Shown: positions 1 to 8,216, counted from the first letter of the stretch. The stretch: DNA of 64,000 nt from Fimbriiglobus ruber (GCF_002197845.1 NZ_NIDE01000014.1:992001-1056000); one strand, 5' to 3'. Translations and numbers: made by a program. Notes: a model not told the origin generated them from the letters alone.

Positions 1-1219
1 CACCGCGGCCGAGGCCGTCGACCTGCTCCGGACCCAGGCCCCGGACACGGAAACGATCTACTACATCTACATCCTCGACGAGCCCCGCCGGCGGGCCGAC
101 GGCGCGGTGGCCCCGCGGAAACTGCTCGGGGCCGTCTCCCTTCGCGACCTGATCCTCGCCCCCCGGCAGGCCCTCCTCCGCGACCTGATGGAGCAGGAAC
201 TCGTCTTCCTCAAGTACGACGACACGAAGGAGAAGGCGGCCGAACTGCTCGCCCGGTACGACTTTATTGCCATCCCGGTGGTCGACGACACGCTCGGGAT
301 GATCGGCATCGTGACGCACGACGACGTGATCGACATCATCACCGAGGCCGCGACCGAGAACCTGCAGAAGCAGGCCGGGGTCAGCCCGCTGGGGGCCGAG
401 TACCTGGACGCCAGCTTCTACCGCCTCTGGCGGAGCCGGGCCTTCTGGCTATCGCTGTTGTTCGTGGCCGAGCTGTTCACGTTCACCGCCATGTCGTTCT
501 TCGAGGACGCGATCGCGGCGGTGGTGGTCCTCAGCCTGTTCGTCCCCCTCTGTATTTCGACCGGGGGGAACTCGGGTTCCCAGGCGGCCACACTCGTCAC
601 CCGCGCGCTGGCCCTCGGCCAGATCACCCCGCGGGACTGGCGGCGGGTTTTCCGCCGCGAACTACTCATGGGTCTAGCCCTCGGCCTGACGTTGGGGGGG
701 ATCGGGTTCGTCCGCGGGGCGCTCACGCCCGAAGACACGCGGAGCGGCCCCCGCAAGGTGGACGAACCGTTCGTCCTCCAGGTCCCGTCCGACGCCCCGC
801 TCAAGTCGCAAGGTGTGGGCGTCGGGTGGTGGACCAACAAGGTCGAGACCGAGTTCGAGGTGCCCAAGGACGCGACCGTGGTCCGTAAGTTGGACCAGGT
901 CCAAAGGGTCCGCGTCCCGGCCGACGTCCCGATCCCGGTTCCGGAGAAGAAAGAGAAAGAAAACGTACTGGAATACGCGTTCCCGAAGGACTGCGAAGTG
1001 CGGACGAACGCGGTCAATGCGTTGGCACTGGGTCAGGTGGTGGCTTGGTCAGTCATGGGCATCTGTCTGTGGGGGACGCTGATCGGCGCGATGCTGCCAC
1101 TCCTCTTCAAGCATTACGGCGGCGACCCCGCGCTGGCGTCCAGCCCGTTCGTGGCGACTGCCGTGGACGTGACAGGGATCGTGATCTTCTTCACGATCGC
1201 CAGAGCGTATTTAATTTGA
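1..1219 (+). CDS. mgtE: Magnesium transporter MgtE, 3' part (start lies before the window)
   Basis: The reading frame is open from base 2, so the 5' end is outside the window and about 405 codons remain. The first ~120 residues are the end of a tandem CBS domain pair (AIPVVDDT, GIVTHDDVIDII), the cytosolic Mg-sensing gate of MgtE. The membrane domain follows, with FWLSLLFVAELFTF, the pore-lining STGGNSGSQA motif, and two final helices ending at FTIARAYLI. The family takes up Mg2+ through a dimeric inner-membrane channel with five helices per subunit. An unusual ~95-residue charged segment lies between the third and fourth helix (about bases 720-1000), where typical MgtE proteins have a short loop. 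A hairpin follows the stop codon. Confidence 0.93.
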   Translation, partial: TAAEAVDLLRTQAPDTETIYYIYILDEPRRRADGAVAPRKLLGAVSLRDLILAPRQALLRDLMEQELVFLKYDDTKEKAAELLARYDFIAIPVVDDTLGMIGIVTHDDVIDIITEAATENLQKQAGVSPLGAEYLDASFYRLWRSRAFWLSLLFVAELFTFTAMSFFEDAIAAVVVLSLFVPLCISTGGNSGSQAATLVTRALALGQITPRDWRRVFRRELLMGLALGLTLGGIGFVRGALTPEDTRSGPRKVDEPFVLQVPSDAPLKSQGVGVGWWTNKVETEFEVPKDATVVRKLDQVQRVRVPADVPIPVPEKKEKENVLEYAFPKDCEVRTNAVNALALGQVVAWSVMGICLWGTLIGAMLPLLFKHYGGDPALASSPFVATAVDVTGIVIFFTIARAYLI

Positions 1220-1230
1220 GCGCGGATTGA

Positions 1231-1268
1231 TGTGGGGGCACGTTGGAGACGTGCCCCCACAATTTTTT
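1231..1268 (+). terminator. Hairpin terminator-like palindrome after mgtE
   Basis: A 13-bp perfect stem (TGTGGGGGCACGT / ACGTGCCCCCACA) with a 5-nt loop is followed by a T-run, as in intrinsic terminators. The same palindrome core occurs again at 20446-20544, so it may be a dispersed repeat used as a terminator. Confidence 0.6.
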
Positions 1269-1368
1269 CCCGCGCTTGTGTCCGAACGGTCGCGGCTCGT
1301 TCGTTGTACTCACACGAGGTGGAGGACGGACCTCCGCCCGCGTATGCGAAACCGTCCGGAGTGCTGTC

Positions 1369-1695
1369 ATGGCGAAGTTTTTGTTCATCTACCGCGAGTC
1401 CACAGAGAGCAGCGCCAAGCCGTCGCCCGAGGAAATGCAGGCACTGGCGGGGGCCTGGTATGCGTGGATGCAAAAGTTCAGTTCCGCGATCGTGCCCGGG
1501 GGCGACGGGTTGAAGCATTCCGGCCGACTCCTGAAGGGTGGACTCGTGACCGACGGTCCCTATGTCGAAGCCAAGGAAATCATCGTCAGCTTCGCGCTCA
1601 TCCAGGCCGTCGACTACGACGCGGCCGTGGCCATCGCCCGCGAGTGTCCGCCCGGCCACACGATCGAGATCCGCGAACTGGCCGGCTACGCGTGA
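1369..1695 (+). CDS. YCII-related (DGPF) domain protein
   Basis: This 108-residue protein matches the YCII-related family: MAKFLFIYRES at the N-terminus and the DGP-containing stretch VTDGPYVEAKE near residue 62. The catalytic role of the family is unproven; its ferredoxin-like fold dimerises and often accompanies ECF sigma factors. Its stop codon overlaps the GTG start of the sigma factor gene (GTGA), so the two are translationally coupled. A DGPF protein fused or adjacent to this sigma type defines the ECF42 group. The ATG at 1369 fits the family N-terminus; an earlier in-frame ATG at 1243 would run through the terminator hairpin region and is unlikely. Confidence 0.85.
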   Translation: MAKFLFIYRESTESSAKPSPEEMQALAGAWYAWMQKFSSAIVPGGDGLKHSGRLLKGGLVTDGPYVEAKEIIVSFALIQAVDYDAAVAIARECPPGHTIEIRELAGYA

Positions 1696-2966
1696 GCGAA
1701 CCCCGCGAGCTGGTCGAACACTTTTTCCGCCACGAATTTGGCCGGCTCGTCGCCCTGCTGACCCGGTCGCTCGGCGTGCGCCACCTCGACCTCGTCGAGG
1801 ACGTCGTCCAAGCCGCGCTCGTCCAGGCCCTGGAAACCTGGTCCCGGCGCGGCGTGCCCGAAGACCCGGCCGGGTGGCTCTACCGCACCGCCCGCAACCT
1901 GGCGATCGACGCCCTGCGGCGGGAGCGCACCCATGCCCGGGCGTTGCCGCGCCTGGCCGAAGACGCCGGCCGGGAATCGCCGCCGCCCGAACCGCAGTTC
2001 GCCGACGAGATCGGCGACGAACCGCTCCGCCTGCTCTTCGTCTGCTGCCACGAAGCGGTGCCGGCCGAATCCCGTGTCGCCTTCGCGCTGCGGACACTGT
2101 GCGGCTTCGGCACCGCGGAGATCGCCCGCGCGCTGCTCACCACCGACGCCAACGTCCAAAAGCGGATCGAGCGGGCGCGGGACCGGTTGCGCGAACTGGA
2201 CGTGGATTTCGACGCGCCGGATGCGACCCAGCTCCGCGCCCGGCTGGACGCGGTTCTCGCGGTCGTCTACCTCCTTTTCAGCCAGGGCTGCCACGTCACC
2301 CACGGCGACGAGCCGATCCGCCGCGACCTGTGCAACGAGGCCCTCCGGCTGGCGCGGATGCTCGCCGCCCACCCCGCCGGCGACGTCCCGGCAGTCCACG
2401 CCCTGCTCGCGCTGATGTGCTTCCACGGAGCCCGCTTCGACGCCCGCGTCGCCGCCGACGGCGCCATCGTTCTGCTCGGGGAACAGGACCGCTCCGCCTG
2501 GAACTGGGGCGACGTGCGCGAAGGCATGGCGTGGCTCGCCAAATCGGCCGCCGGGGATGAGCTGACGCGCTATCACGTGGAAGCTGGCATCGCGTGGGAA
2601 CACTGCCGCGCGCCGACCTTCGCCGACACCGATTGGCGGCGGATCGCCGAACTGTACGACACGCTCGATCGCATCGCGCCGTCGCCGCTGCACGCCCTCA
2701 ACCGCGCGGTCGCCGAAGCGTACCTGCACGGCCCGCGAGCCGGCCTCGATCACCTGGCCGCCGTCCTCCCGGAAAGCGTTCCCGCCCGGTATCCCGGCTG
2801 GCACGTGGTGACCGGCGAACTCCAGTTCCGCCTCGGCCGACACGCTGCCGCCGGGCGCGCCTGGCGGGAAGCCCTGCGCTGGACCACCGCCGGAGCCGAC
2901 CGAGAATTCTTGCGCCGCCGCCTCGCCGACTGCCGGCCCGACGGGGGCACGCACGCCGCCGGGTAA
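1692..2966 (+). CDS. ECF RNA polymerase sigma factor, ECF42-like, with long C-terminal extension
   Basis: This 424-residue protein starts at a GTG overlapping the stop of the YCII gene. Residues ~15-80 are sigma region 2 (LVEDVVQAALVQALETW, WLYRTARNLAIDALRRER). Residues ~137-175 are region 4, with a helix-turn-helix (GFGTAEIARALLTTDANV). A ~250-residue helical C-terminal domain follows, with conserved blocks FSQGCHVTHGDEPIRRDLC and NRAVAEAYLHGPRAGLDHL. This is typical of ECF42-type factors, which have no dedicated anti-sigma factor and are thought to be controlled through that extension. It redirects RNA polymerase to a small regulon, usually including the adjacent DGPF gene. Its immediate downstream neighbour has been broken by an IS630 insertion. 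Confidence 0.85.
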   Translation: MSEPRELVEHFFRHEFGRLVALLTRSLGVRHLDLVEDVVQAALVQALETWSRRGVPEDPAGWLYRTARNLAIDALRRERTHARALPRLAEDAGRESPPPEPQFADEIGDEPLRLLFVCCHEAVPAESRVAFALRTLCGFGTAEIARALLTTDANVQKRIERARDRLRELDVDFDAPDATQLRARLDAVLAVVYLLFSQGCHVTHGDEPIRRDLCNEALRLARMLAAHPAGDVPAVHALLALMCFHGARFDARVAADGAIVLLGEQDRSAWNWGDVREGMAWLAKSAAGDELTRYHVEAGIAWEHCRAPTFADTDWRRIAELYDTLDRIAPSPLHALNRAVAEAYLHGPRAGLDHLAAVLPESVPARYPGWHVVTGELQFRLGRHAAAGRAWREALRWTTAGADREFLRRRLADCRPDGGTHAAG

Positions 2967-3002
2967 CCCCGTCCCCAAGGAGCCAATCATGAATAACGCC
3001 GC

Positions 3003-4150
3003 TATTACCTCGGCATGAAATATTCTCACACATTGATGGCGGATGCATATTGCGCACATGGATGCTGGAAATAGCTCATGACATGCTCGGGGAGGTGGAG
3101 CAACTTCCGCATAAACGTCTGAATCCGGGACCGCACCTCGGACGTCGTGTGCGGCAACCCGGACGCGTTGACCTGCCCTTTCAGGTCGTGGTTTAGGTAC
3201 TCGACCGGGTTCCGCTCGGGGCGTACCGGGGCAACAGGAAGACCTCGATCCGGTCCTGGTGGGCTTCCACCCAGGTGAGAACGGCGGGTGTCTGGTGGGC
3301 CGACAACCGGTCGACGATGAGGAACAGTTTCCCCGTCGTACTTCGCAGGAGTCGGTCCAAGAAGACCAGGAACAGGGCGGCCGTCATGGTTTGGGTGTAC
3401 GTCATGAACCGGATGGTCCCGTCGTTCGTGATGGTCGAGATCTGGTTCGCCCGGACGTGTGGGCCGGAGACGTCGAGGATGGGCGGTTGGCCTTCCGGAG
3501 CATACCCCCGGGCCGGGACCTCGTCGGCCGCCACTCCGACTTCGTCGCACCAGTGGATCTCGGCTCCTTCGTCGGCCGCCCGGGCGGCGATCGCCGGGTA
3601 AATTTCGTCTAACCACTCGGCCACCTCGTCCGGGTCTTGGTCCCGGGACCGACGGGCCGGCCGCTTCGGTGCGAATCCCCACCGCTGGAGGTACAGGCCG
3701 ACCGTCCGGATTGCGAGGTCGACCCCGCACACCTGTTGGATCAGCTCCCGGACCGCCCGGCGGGTCCAGAGCGGGGCCGCAATCCCGTGGTCGTCCGGGA
3801 CCGTCGTCCGGACGAGTTGTTGGACGACCGCGGCGTGGTCGTCGGACAGGAGGCGGCCGGACCCGAGTGGACGGCCGGGGCGATCCCCGGGGAGGGCGTT
3901 CACCCCACCCGCCGCATACGCCGACCACCACCGGCAGACGGTCTCCCGGGAGACGCCCAGGAGGTCGGCCACGTCGGCTTCCGTGAATCCCAACTCGCAC
4001 CCCCGCAGCGCCCGCAGGCGAAGGGCGTCGAGGACCTCATCCGACAGCTGACGGGCGTCCGGTAATGTGATGGCCATGGGGACGTCTCCCACCGGGCGAC
4101 CGGATCTAAGAATCCATAAATACGTGAGCAGATTTCATGCCGAGGTAATA
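3003..4150 (-). mobile_element. IS630-family insertion sequence with TA target duplication
   Basis: Inverted repeats of 25 bp lie at 3005-3029 and 4124-4148, matching at 23 of 25 positions (TTACCTCGGCATGAAAT core). They are flanked by TA at 3003-3004 and 4149-4150, the dinucleotide target duplication of IS630/Tc1-mariner elements. The element is about 1144 bp without the TA copies and carries a single transposase gene on the minus strand. The well preserved ends suggest a fairly recent insertion. Confidence 0.9.
3026..4092 (-). pseudogene. IS630-family transposase, single-base frameshift
   Basis: The protein begins MGDVPMAITLPDARQL and has a helix-turn-helix (ADVADLLGVSRETVCRWW). The DDE domain follows, with the first Asp in IHWCDEVGV and the second in LFLIVDRLSAHQ. 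The frame breaks at the G4 run 3218-3221, where the sequence reads LLPRYAP then SGTRSST and stops at 3193. One base back, the family C-terminus continues as ERNPVEYLNHDLKGQ, which holds the third catalytic acidic residue, and ends at 3026. One inserted base in the run would restore a full-length enzyme. No canonical slippery heptamer is present, so a mutation or sequencing error is likelier than programmed frameshifting. Confidence 0.85.
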
Positions 4151-4213
4151 TCCGTTCGGTTATTCGCGGGAGTCACATCGTCTGTAGCATTCTCGCCTAT
4201 GTTTATGGCAATC

Positions 4214-4422
4214 GCGACCCGGTGGTGTCGCTGCGCTCAACCACCGGCTAATCGCTGTAACGCCTCCGGCGTAAGGAAGTCACGGGCTATAGTCCGTGAC
4301 GCGGCTATAGTCTGTGACGCTATAGTCCATGACGCGGCTATACTTATAGTCTGTGACTTCCTTACGCCGGAGGCGTTACAGCGATTAGCCGGTGGTTGAG
4401 CGCAGCGACACCACCGGGTCGC
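4214..4422. repeat. Perfect 70-bp inverted repeat built from REP palindromes
   Basis: Bases 4214-4283 and 4353-4422 are exact reverse complements. Each arm contains a REP palindrome (CCGGTGGT ... ACCACCGG around GTCGCTGCGCTC) and a second small palindrome (ACGCCTCCGGCGT). The 69-nt loop consists of four imperfect direct copies of CTATAGTCYRTGACG. The array adjoins the RAYT gene at 4584. Confidence 0.9.
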
Positions 4423-4520
4423 TTACGCCGGAGGCGTTACAGCAATTAGCCGGTGGTTGAGCGCAGCGACACCACCGGGTCGCTAGCCGGTGGTTGAGCG
4501 CAGCGACACCACCGGGTCGC
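4423..4520. repeat. Two further REP palindrome copies upstream of the RAYT gene
   Basis: The unit GCCGGTGGTTGAGCGCAGCG plus ACACCACCGGGTCGC recurs at about 4449-4483 and 4484-4520. The first copy is preceded by the ACGCC/GGCGT mini-palindrome. All upstream single copies have the same orientation, opposite to those downstream of the transposase. Confidence 0.85.
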
Positions 4521-4583
4521 GATTGCCATAACCCACGACCCCGATCGGGGTCGCAGCGTCTCGACGAATTGGAAAAGCGCCGC

Positions 4584-5030
4584 ATGGCTTCCACCTATCT
4601 GAGCCTGCATTACCATTTGGTGTTTGCGACGAAGAATCGCGAAGCCGTCATCGCGCCGGAATGGCGTTCGCGACTGCACGAGTATCTGGGAGGGATCATC
4701 TCGGGCCTCGGCGGCTTTTCGCAGGGCGTCGGCGGCGTGGCCGATCATGTCCACCTTCTGGTCGGCCTGAAAGCGACTCACTGTCTGGCGGACGTCCTGC
4801 GTGAGTTGAAAAAGGCTTCCTCGGCATGGGTGCATGAGCAGATCGGCTTGCGAACCTTTGCCTGGCAAGTAGGCTATGCGGCATTCACCGTAAGCGCCCC
4901 CACGCGGCCGGCAGTTCAGCAGTACATCGCGAATCAAGAGGAACATCATCGTACGCGATCGTCGCGAGACGAACTACTCGACATGTTGGCCAAGGCCGGA
5001 ATTGAATACGATCATCGGTATTTCGAGTAA
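4584..5030 (+). CDS. REP-associated tyrosine transposase (IS200/IS605-like Y1, RAYT)
   Basis: The 148-residue protein is a Y1 HUH single-strand transposase. The HUH motif is seen in GVADHVHLLVGLK, and the catalytic tyrosine is expected in the helix QQYIANQEEHHR. The N-terminus STYLSLHYHLVFATKNRE is typical of TnpA/RAYT proteins. RAYTs recognise and are thought to mobilise short REP palindromes. This gene is bracketed by REP arrays (4214-4520 and 5109-5313) in opposite orientations, the usual REPtron layout. The ATG at 4584 starts the conserved N-terminus; an earlier in-frame ATG at 4494 falls within the repeats and was not used. Confidence 0.88.
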   Translation: MASTYLSLHYHLVFATKNREAVIAPEWRSRLHEYLGGIISGLGGFSQGVGGVADHVHLLVGLKATHCLADVLRELKKASSAWVHEQIGLRTFAWQVGYAAFTVSAPTRPAVQQYIANQEEHHRTRSSRDELLDMLAKAGIEYDHRYFE

Positions 5031-5055
5031 TCGAACGGCGGAGGGCGTTGGCACT

Positions 5056-5313
5056 GCGACCCCGGCGTTGGCGCTGCGACCCCTCCGGGGTCGTTGGGTT
5101 GGTGCAGTGAACCGGTGGTGTCGCTGCGCTCAACCACCGGCTAATCGCTGCAACGCCTCCGGCGTATAGACCTAAGAACCGGTGGTGTCGCTGCGCTCAA
5201 CCACCGGCTAATCGCTGCAACGCCTCCGGCGTATAGACCTCAATCAATCGTGGTGAACTCGACGAACAGGGTCGCGTCCCGGATGAGCTGCAACGCCTCC
5301 GGCGTATAGACCT
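5056..5313. repeat. REP array downstream of the RAYT gene
   Basis: Two near-identical tandem units begin at 5109 and 5176 (67-bp period). Each has GAACCGGTGGTGTCGCTGCG, AACCACCGG, then the CGCCTCCGGCG mini-palindrome and TATAGACCT. A third, partial copy lies at 5287-5313. Bases 5056-5095 hold another short palindromic stretch (GACCCCTCCGGGGTC). The copies are inverted relative to those at 4423-4520. No gene is seen between 5031 and 5372. Confidence 0.85.
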
Positions 5314-5372
5314 AAATCAATCGGGGTCGGCCCCAAGCCGTCCGAAGTCACCGTGGTCCGGGAGTAAACACA

Positions 5373-5843
5373 ATGGCCGACAAGTCGCCCAAGAAGTCGG
5401 CGAAAGTCGCAAAGAAGGCCGACGCCAAGCGGGACACCGCGGAGCCGGTCCTCCTCGCGGGCGGCAACCCCCAGATCGCGAAGGCCGACGGCGACGCCCC
5501 CGTGCAGGCCTACATTGCGGCCATGCCGGGCTGGAAACAGGACGTCGGCCGCCGCCTCGACGCGCTCATCGTGCGCACCGTGCCCAACGTACACAAGGCC
5601 GTGAAGTGGAACACGCCCTTCTATGGCGTCGAGGGCCAGGGCTGGTTTCTCGGCTTCCATTGCATCACGAAGTACATCAAGGTGGCGTTCTTCCGCGGCA
5701 CGTCGCTTCGCCCGGTCCCGCCCGGCGAGTCCAAGCAGAAGGAAGTGCGCTACCTCCACATCCACGAGGGCGAACAAATCAACGAGGAACTCGTGGCGAA
5801 TTGGATCCGGCAGGCTTCGGAGCTGCCCGGCTGGGTTCCCTAG
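5373..5843 (+). CDS. DUF1801 domain protein
   Basis: The 156-residue protein has a basic N-terminus (KSPKKSAKVAKKADAKRD) and then a DUF1801 domain: VQAYIAAMPGWKQDVGRRLD, HKAVKWNTPFYGVEGQGW and the C-terminal YLHIHEGEQINEELVANWIRQA. The family has a YdhG-like fold with no established enzymatic activity. A second DUF1801 gene follows 97 bp downstream in the same direction. The start is the only ATG consistent with the domain, and no membrane segment or signal peptide is seen. Confidence 0.8.
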   Translation: MADKSPKKSAKVAKKADAKRDTAEPVLLAGGNPQIAKADGDAPVQAYIAAMPGWKQDVGRRLDALIVRTVPNVHKAVKWNTPFYGVEGQGWFLGFHCITKYIKVAFFRGTSLRPVPPGESKQKEVRYLHIHEGEQINEELVANWIRQASELPGWVP

Positions 5844-5940
5844 CACCGGCAGGGACCGTCGCAAAGATGGTACTACGTGCTGACTAGCGATACTCAAGTG
5901 ATGAACGAGAGACGACACCCACGAAGAAAGCGACACGACC

Positions 5941-6411
5941 ATGAAGAAAACGAAGGGCGGCTCGAACGAAGAAACGGGAGCGGACTCTCCCTCTCATCTG
6001 ATCGATGCGAAAATCAAGGAACTGAGTGATTGGCGGGGCGAGACGCTCGCCCGGCTCCGAACTCTCATCAAGCAGGCCGATCCCAAAGTGGTGGAAGAGG
6101 TGAAATGGAGAAAACCGTCGAATCCGCTGGGAGTTCCGGTGTGGTCGCACGCCGGAATCATCTGTACCGGTGAGACGTACAAGAACGCCGTGAAGATGAC
6201 CTTCGCCAAGGGCGCCTCGTTGGAAGACCCGTCCGGACTCTTTAACTCCAGCCTCGAAGGTGGCACCAGGCGTGCCATCGATTTCCACGAAGGCGACACG
6301 ATTGATGAAAAGGCGTTGAAGGCGCTCATTCTCGCCGCCGTAGCGCTGAACACGTCGGCAGAAGCTGCCGCGCCCCCCGCCCGCTCTCAAAAGAAGCCAA
6401 AGAGCGCTTGA
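5941..6411 (+). CDS. DUF1801 domain protein, second copy
   Basis: This 156-residue protein shares the DUF1801 plan with its upstream neighbour (WRGETLARLRTLIKQADPKV, EEVKWRKPSNPLGVPVWSHAG, AIDFHEGDTIDEKALKALI) but is clearly diverged, so it is a paralogue and not a recent duplicate. The start at 5941 follows a weak purine-rich stretch. The C-terminus is Ala/Pro/Lys-rich. Function is not known for the family; small cytosolic proteins of this kind often sit near DGPF/ECF modules, as here. Confidence 0.78.
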   Translation: MKKTKGGSNEETGADSPSHLIDAKIKELSDWRGETLARLRTLIKQADPKVVEEVKWRKPSNPLGVPVWSHAGIICTGETYKNAVKMTFAKGASLEDPSGLFNSSLEGGTRRAIDFHEGDTIDEKALKALILAAVALNTSAEAAAPPARSQKKPKSA

Positions 6412-6518
6412 CGGCGTCGTGAAACCGGATTCCGTTACGAGAAAAACCAATTCGATGTTTCAAGAATAGATCGAGAAGCGTGGCACGCGTGAAAACAACC
6501 ACGAAGGGAAGCCGACGT

Positions 6519-7682
6519 ATGAGAAGTTCACTCGCAACCATCGCGCTGGGCCTGGTGCTGTTCGCTTTGCCCGCACCCACCTTCGCCGCGGATGGTGATC
6601 CGCCGGCCAGCCCCGAAGTCGCGGCGGCCATGCAGCCGTACATGGACCAGTACAAACTCGCGGGCGTCATCGGCGTCGTCGCCGATCGGAGCGGGAAGGT
6701 CCACTACAAGAACCTGCTGGGCTACGCGGACGTCGAGGCGAAGAAGCCGATCAGTGAGGACAACGTCTTCTGGATCGCATCGATGTCGAAGATGTTCGCC
6801 GGGGCCTCCATCATGATGCTGGTGGACGAGGGGAAGGTCAGCCTGGACGACCCCGTGACCAAGTTCATCCCGCAGCTTGGCAAGTGGATGGTCGTCGAAG
6901 AAAAAGACCCGTCGCACGTCCTGCTGAAACCGCCGGTGCGCCCCGTCACGATCCGGCACGTCCTCAGTCACACCAGCGGCTTGACTGGTTCGTCCGAACT
7001 CCAGCAGGTCACAGGGTCGGACAGCACGCCACTGAAAGCCCGCGCACTGAGTTCGGTAACTGGCCCCCTCCAGTGGCAGCCCGGCGACAAGTACGCCTAC
7101 GGCAATCAGGGCATGAACATCGCCGCCCGCGTCGTCGAGATGGTCAGCGGTACGCCGTACGAGACGTTCCTCCAAAAGCGATTCTTCGACCCGCTGGGGA
7201 TGACGGAAACCACCTTTTGGCCGAGCGAAGCGCAAATCGCCCGGCTGGCCGGCGCGTACGGCCCGAACAAGGGAAAGACCGGCTACGCCCGCGGCGGAAT
7301 CGTCTACCTGACCAAACCGTTCAGCGACCGGGAGCACCGCTTCCCCGAAGCCGGTGGCGGCCTGTTCTCCACCACGCACGACATCTTCCGCTACGGCCTC
7401 CTGCTGGCCAACGACGGCGAACTGGACGGCAAGCGCTACCTGTCGCACGCGGCGATGGACGAACTACGAAAGGAGCAGACCGGAAAGACCAGGGTCAATT
7501 ACAGCTTGGGATATCACCTCCGCAACGGCCTGTTCGGCCACGACGGGGCCTACGGCACCGACTTGTCGGTCGATCCCGGGACGGGCATGGTGGCCATCTT
7601 CATGGTGCAATGCACCGGCGGCGATCAGTGGGCGGCCCGCGACCTGTTTCTCAAGACGGCCACGAAAATCTTCCCCAAATGA
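6519..7682 (+). CDS. Secreted serine hydrolase, beta-lactamase class C / esterase-like
   Basis: The 387-residue protein has a signal peptide (MRSSLATIALGLVLFALPAPTFAA) followed by a penicillin-binding/class C fold. The nucleophile motif SxxK is S88-M-S-K91 in WIASMSKMF. The YxN motif is Y194-G-N196 in YAYGNQG. H341-D-G stands where class C enzymes have KTG, as in many esterase-type members. Such proteins hydrolyse ester or peptide substrates in the periplasm; resistance to beta-lactams cannot be inferred. ATG 6519 is preferred over GTG 6480 because it begins the signal peptide and follows AAGGGAAG. Confidence 0.85.
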   Translation: MRSSLATIALGLVLFALPAPTFAADGDPPASPEVAAAMQPYMDQYKLAGVIGVVADRSGKVHYKNLLGYADVEAKKPISEDNVFWIASMSKMFAGASIMMLVDEGKVSLDDPVTKFIPQLGKWMVVEEKDPSHVLLKPPVRPVTIRHVLSHTSGLTGSSELQQVTGSDSTPLKARALSSVTGPLQWQPGDKYAYGNQGMNIAARVVEMVSGTPYETFLQKRFFDPLGMTETTFWPSEAQIARLAGAYGPNKGKTGYARGGIVYLTKPFSDREHRFPEAGGGLFSTTHDIFRYGLLLANDGELDGKRYLSHAAMDELRKEQTGKTRVNYSLGYHLRNGLFGHDGAYGTDLSVDPGTGMVAIFMVQCTGGDQWAARDLFLKTATKIFPK

Positions 7683-7739
7683 CCCCGCCGCCCGCCCGGT
7701 TCACCACGCCGGCAGCTCACACACGAACTTGTTCGTGCA

Positions 7740-8216
7740 TCAGTGGGTGGGTTGCGGATTCGGCGGGGGAATCCACACGGCTGGTTGCGCCATGGCCGGT
7801 TGGGGTTTGCCGGTTCCCGCCGGCGGGCCCTGCGTGGCAAAGAGGTAGCCGAAGAAACCAATTGCGACGCCCGCCATCGCGACGAACGACAGAACAACAG
7901 CGTACCCCTCGGACAAGACATCCGAGTGTGAGTGTGAGTGTGAGTGTGAGTGTGAGTGTGAAGGGGGGAACGCGCGGTTGCGCGAGTCTGTGCGCCGGCC
8001 GGGGTCGAATCGGGGGAGGACACGGCACGTCGGCTCGGCCGGTGGACCTTCGTGATCCGCGAGCCATTCTCGCGGGTACCGATTGGCGTGACCCGTGCCG
8101 CGTGTTGGTGCGGGAAATACGCCGTTACAATCGGGACAAGCGAACTCATCCGAATCGATTGTGTCGGCTGGGAGGCTGCACCGGGTGTGGCAGATTGGAC
8201 AGGTAACGAGTTGCAT
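7740..8216 (-). CDS. Zinc-ribbon membrane protein with Ser-His repeat
   Basis: The 158-residue protein opens with a zinc-ribbon (C6-x2-C9 and C27-x2-C30 in MQLVTCPICHTRC and FACPDCNGVF). This is followed by a polar linker, a run of alternating Ser and His (residues 86-98), one membrane helix (GYAVVLSFVAMAGVAIGFFG) and a Pro-rich tail. The Ser-His run is encoded by a hexanucleotide microsatellite, so its length may vary. Small zinc-ribbon/TM proteins like this are common in Gemmataceae, but no function is known. An alternative start at 8237 adds seven residues. Confidence 0.6.
   Translation of the reverse strand: MQLVTCPICHTRCSLPADTIDSDEFACPDCNGVFPAPTRGTGHANRYPREWLADHEGPPAEPTCRVLPRFDPGRRTDSRNRAFPPSHSHSHSHSHSHSDVLSEGYAVVLSFVAMAGVAIGFFGYLFATQGPPAGTGKPQPAMAQPAVWIPPPNPQPTH
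7924..7961. repeat. (GAGTGT)n microsatellite inside a coding region
   Basis: About six tandem copies of GAGTGT encode Ser-His dipeptides on the minus strand. The 6-bp unit keeps the reading frame whatever the copy number. Confidence 0.9.

Larger units (their letters stand above)
2989..4251 (+). pseudogene. Short ORF split by the IS630 insertion
   Basis: A clear Shine-Dalgarno sequence (AAGGAG, 2977-2982) stands 6 nt before ATG at 2989. The ORF runs five codons before the IS630 element enters at the TA at 3003-3004. Removing the element and one TA copy joins it in frame to bases 4151-4251, giving a 38-codon ORF whose last third reads through a REP palindrome and stops at TAA 4249. The original gene was therefore probably longer and also truncated by the REP array. 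Its position after the sigma gene suggests a target or partner of that sigma factor. No family can be named. Confidence 0.4.

Noticed and set aside
418-1017. Long antisense open frame inside mgtE and similar frames opposite most genes
   Set aside because: In GC-rich DNA antisense frames stay open by chance. These have low-complexity Arg/Gly/Pro content and no domain motifs, while the sense frame has clear family features.
3193-4092. IS630 frame change at 3218-3221 as programmed frameshifting
   Set aside because: No slippery heptamer is present. The change is of the same kind as those in ordinary host genes nearby, so a missing base is simpler.
7924-7961. Short tandem repeat as a possible CRISPR or phase-variation tract
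   Set aside because: The 6-bp unit has no spacers and cannot change the frame, so only length variation of the Ser-His tract is possible.
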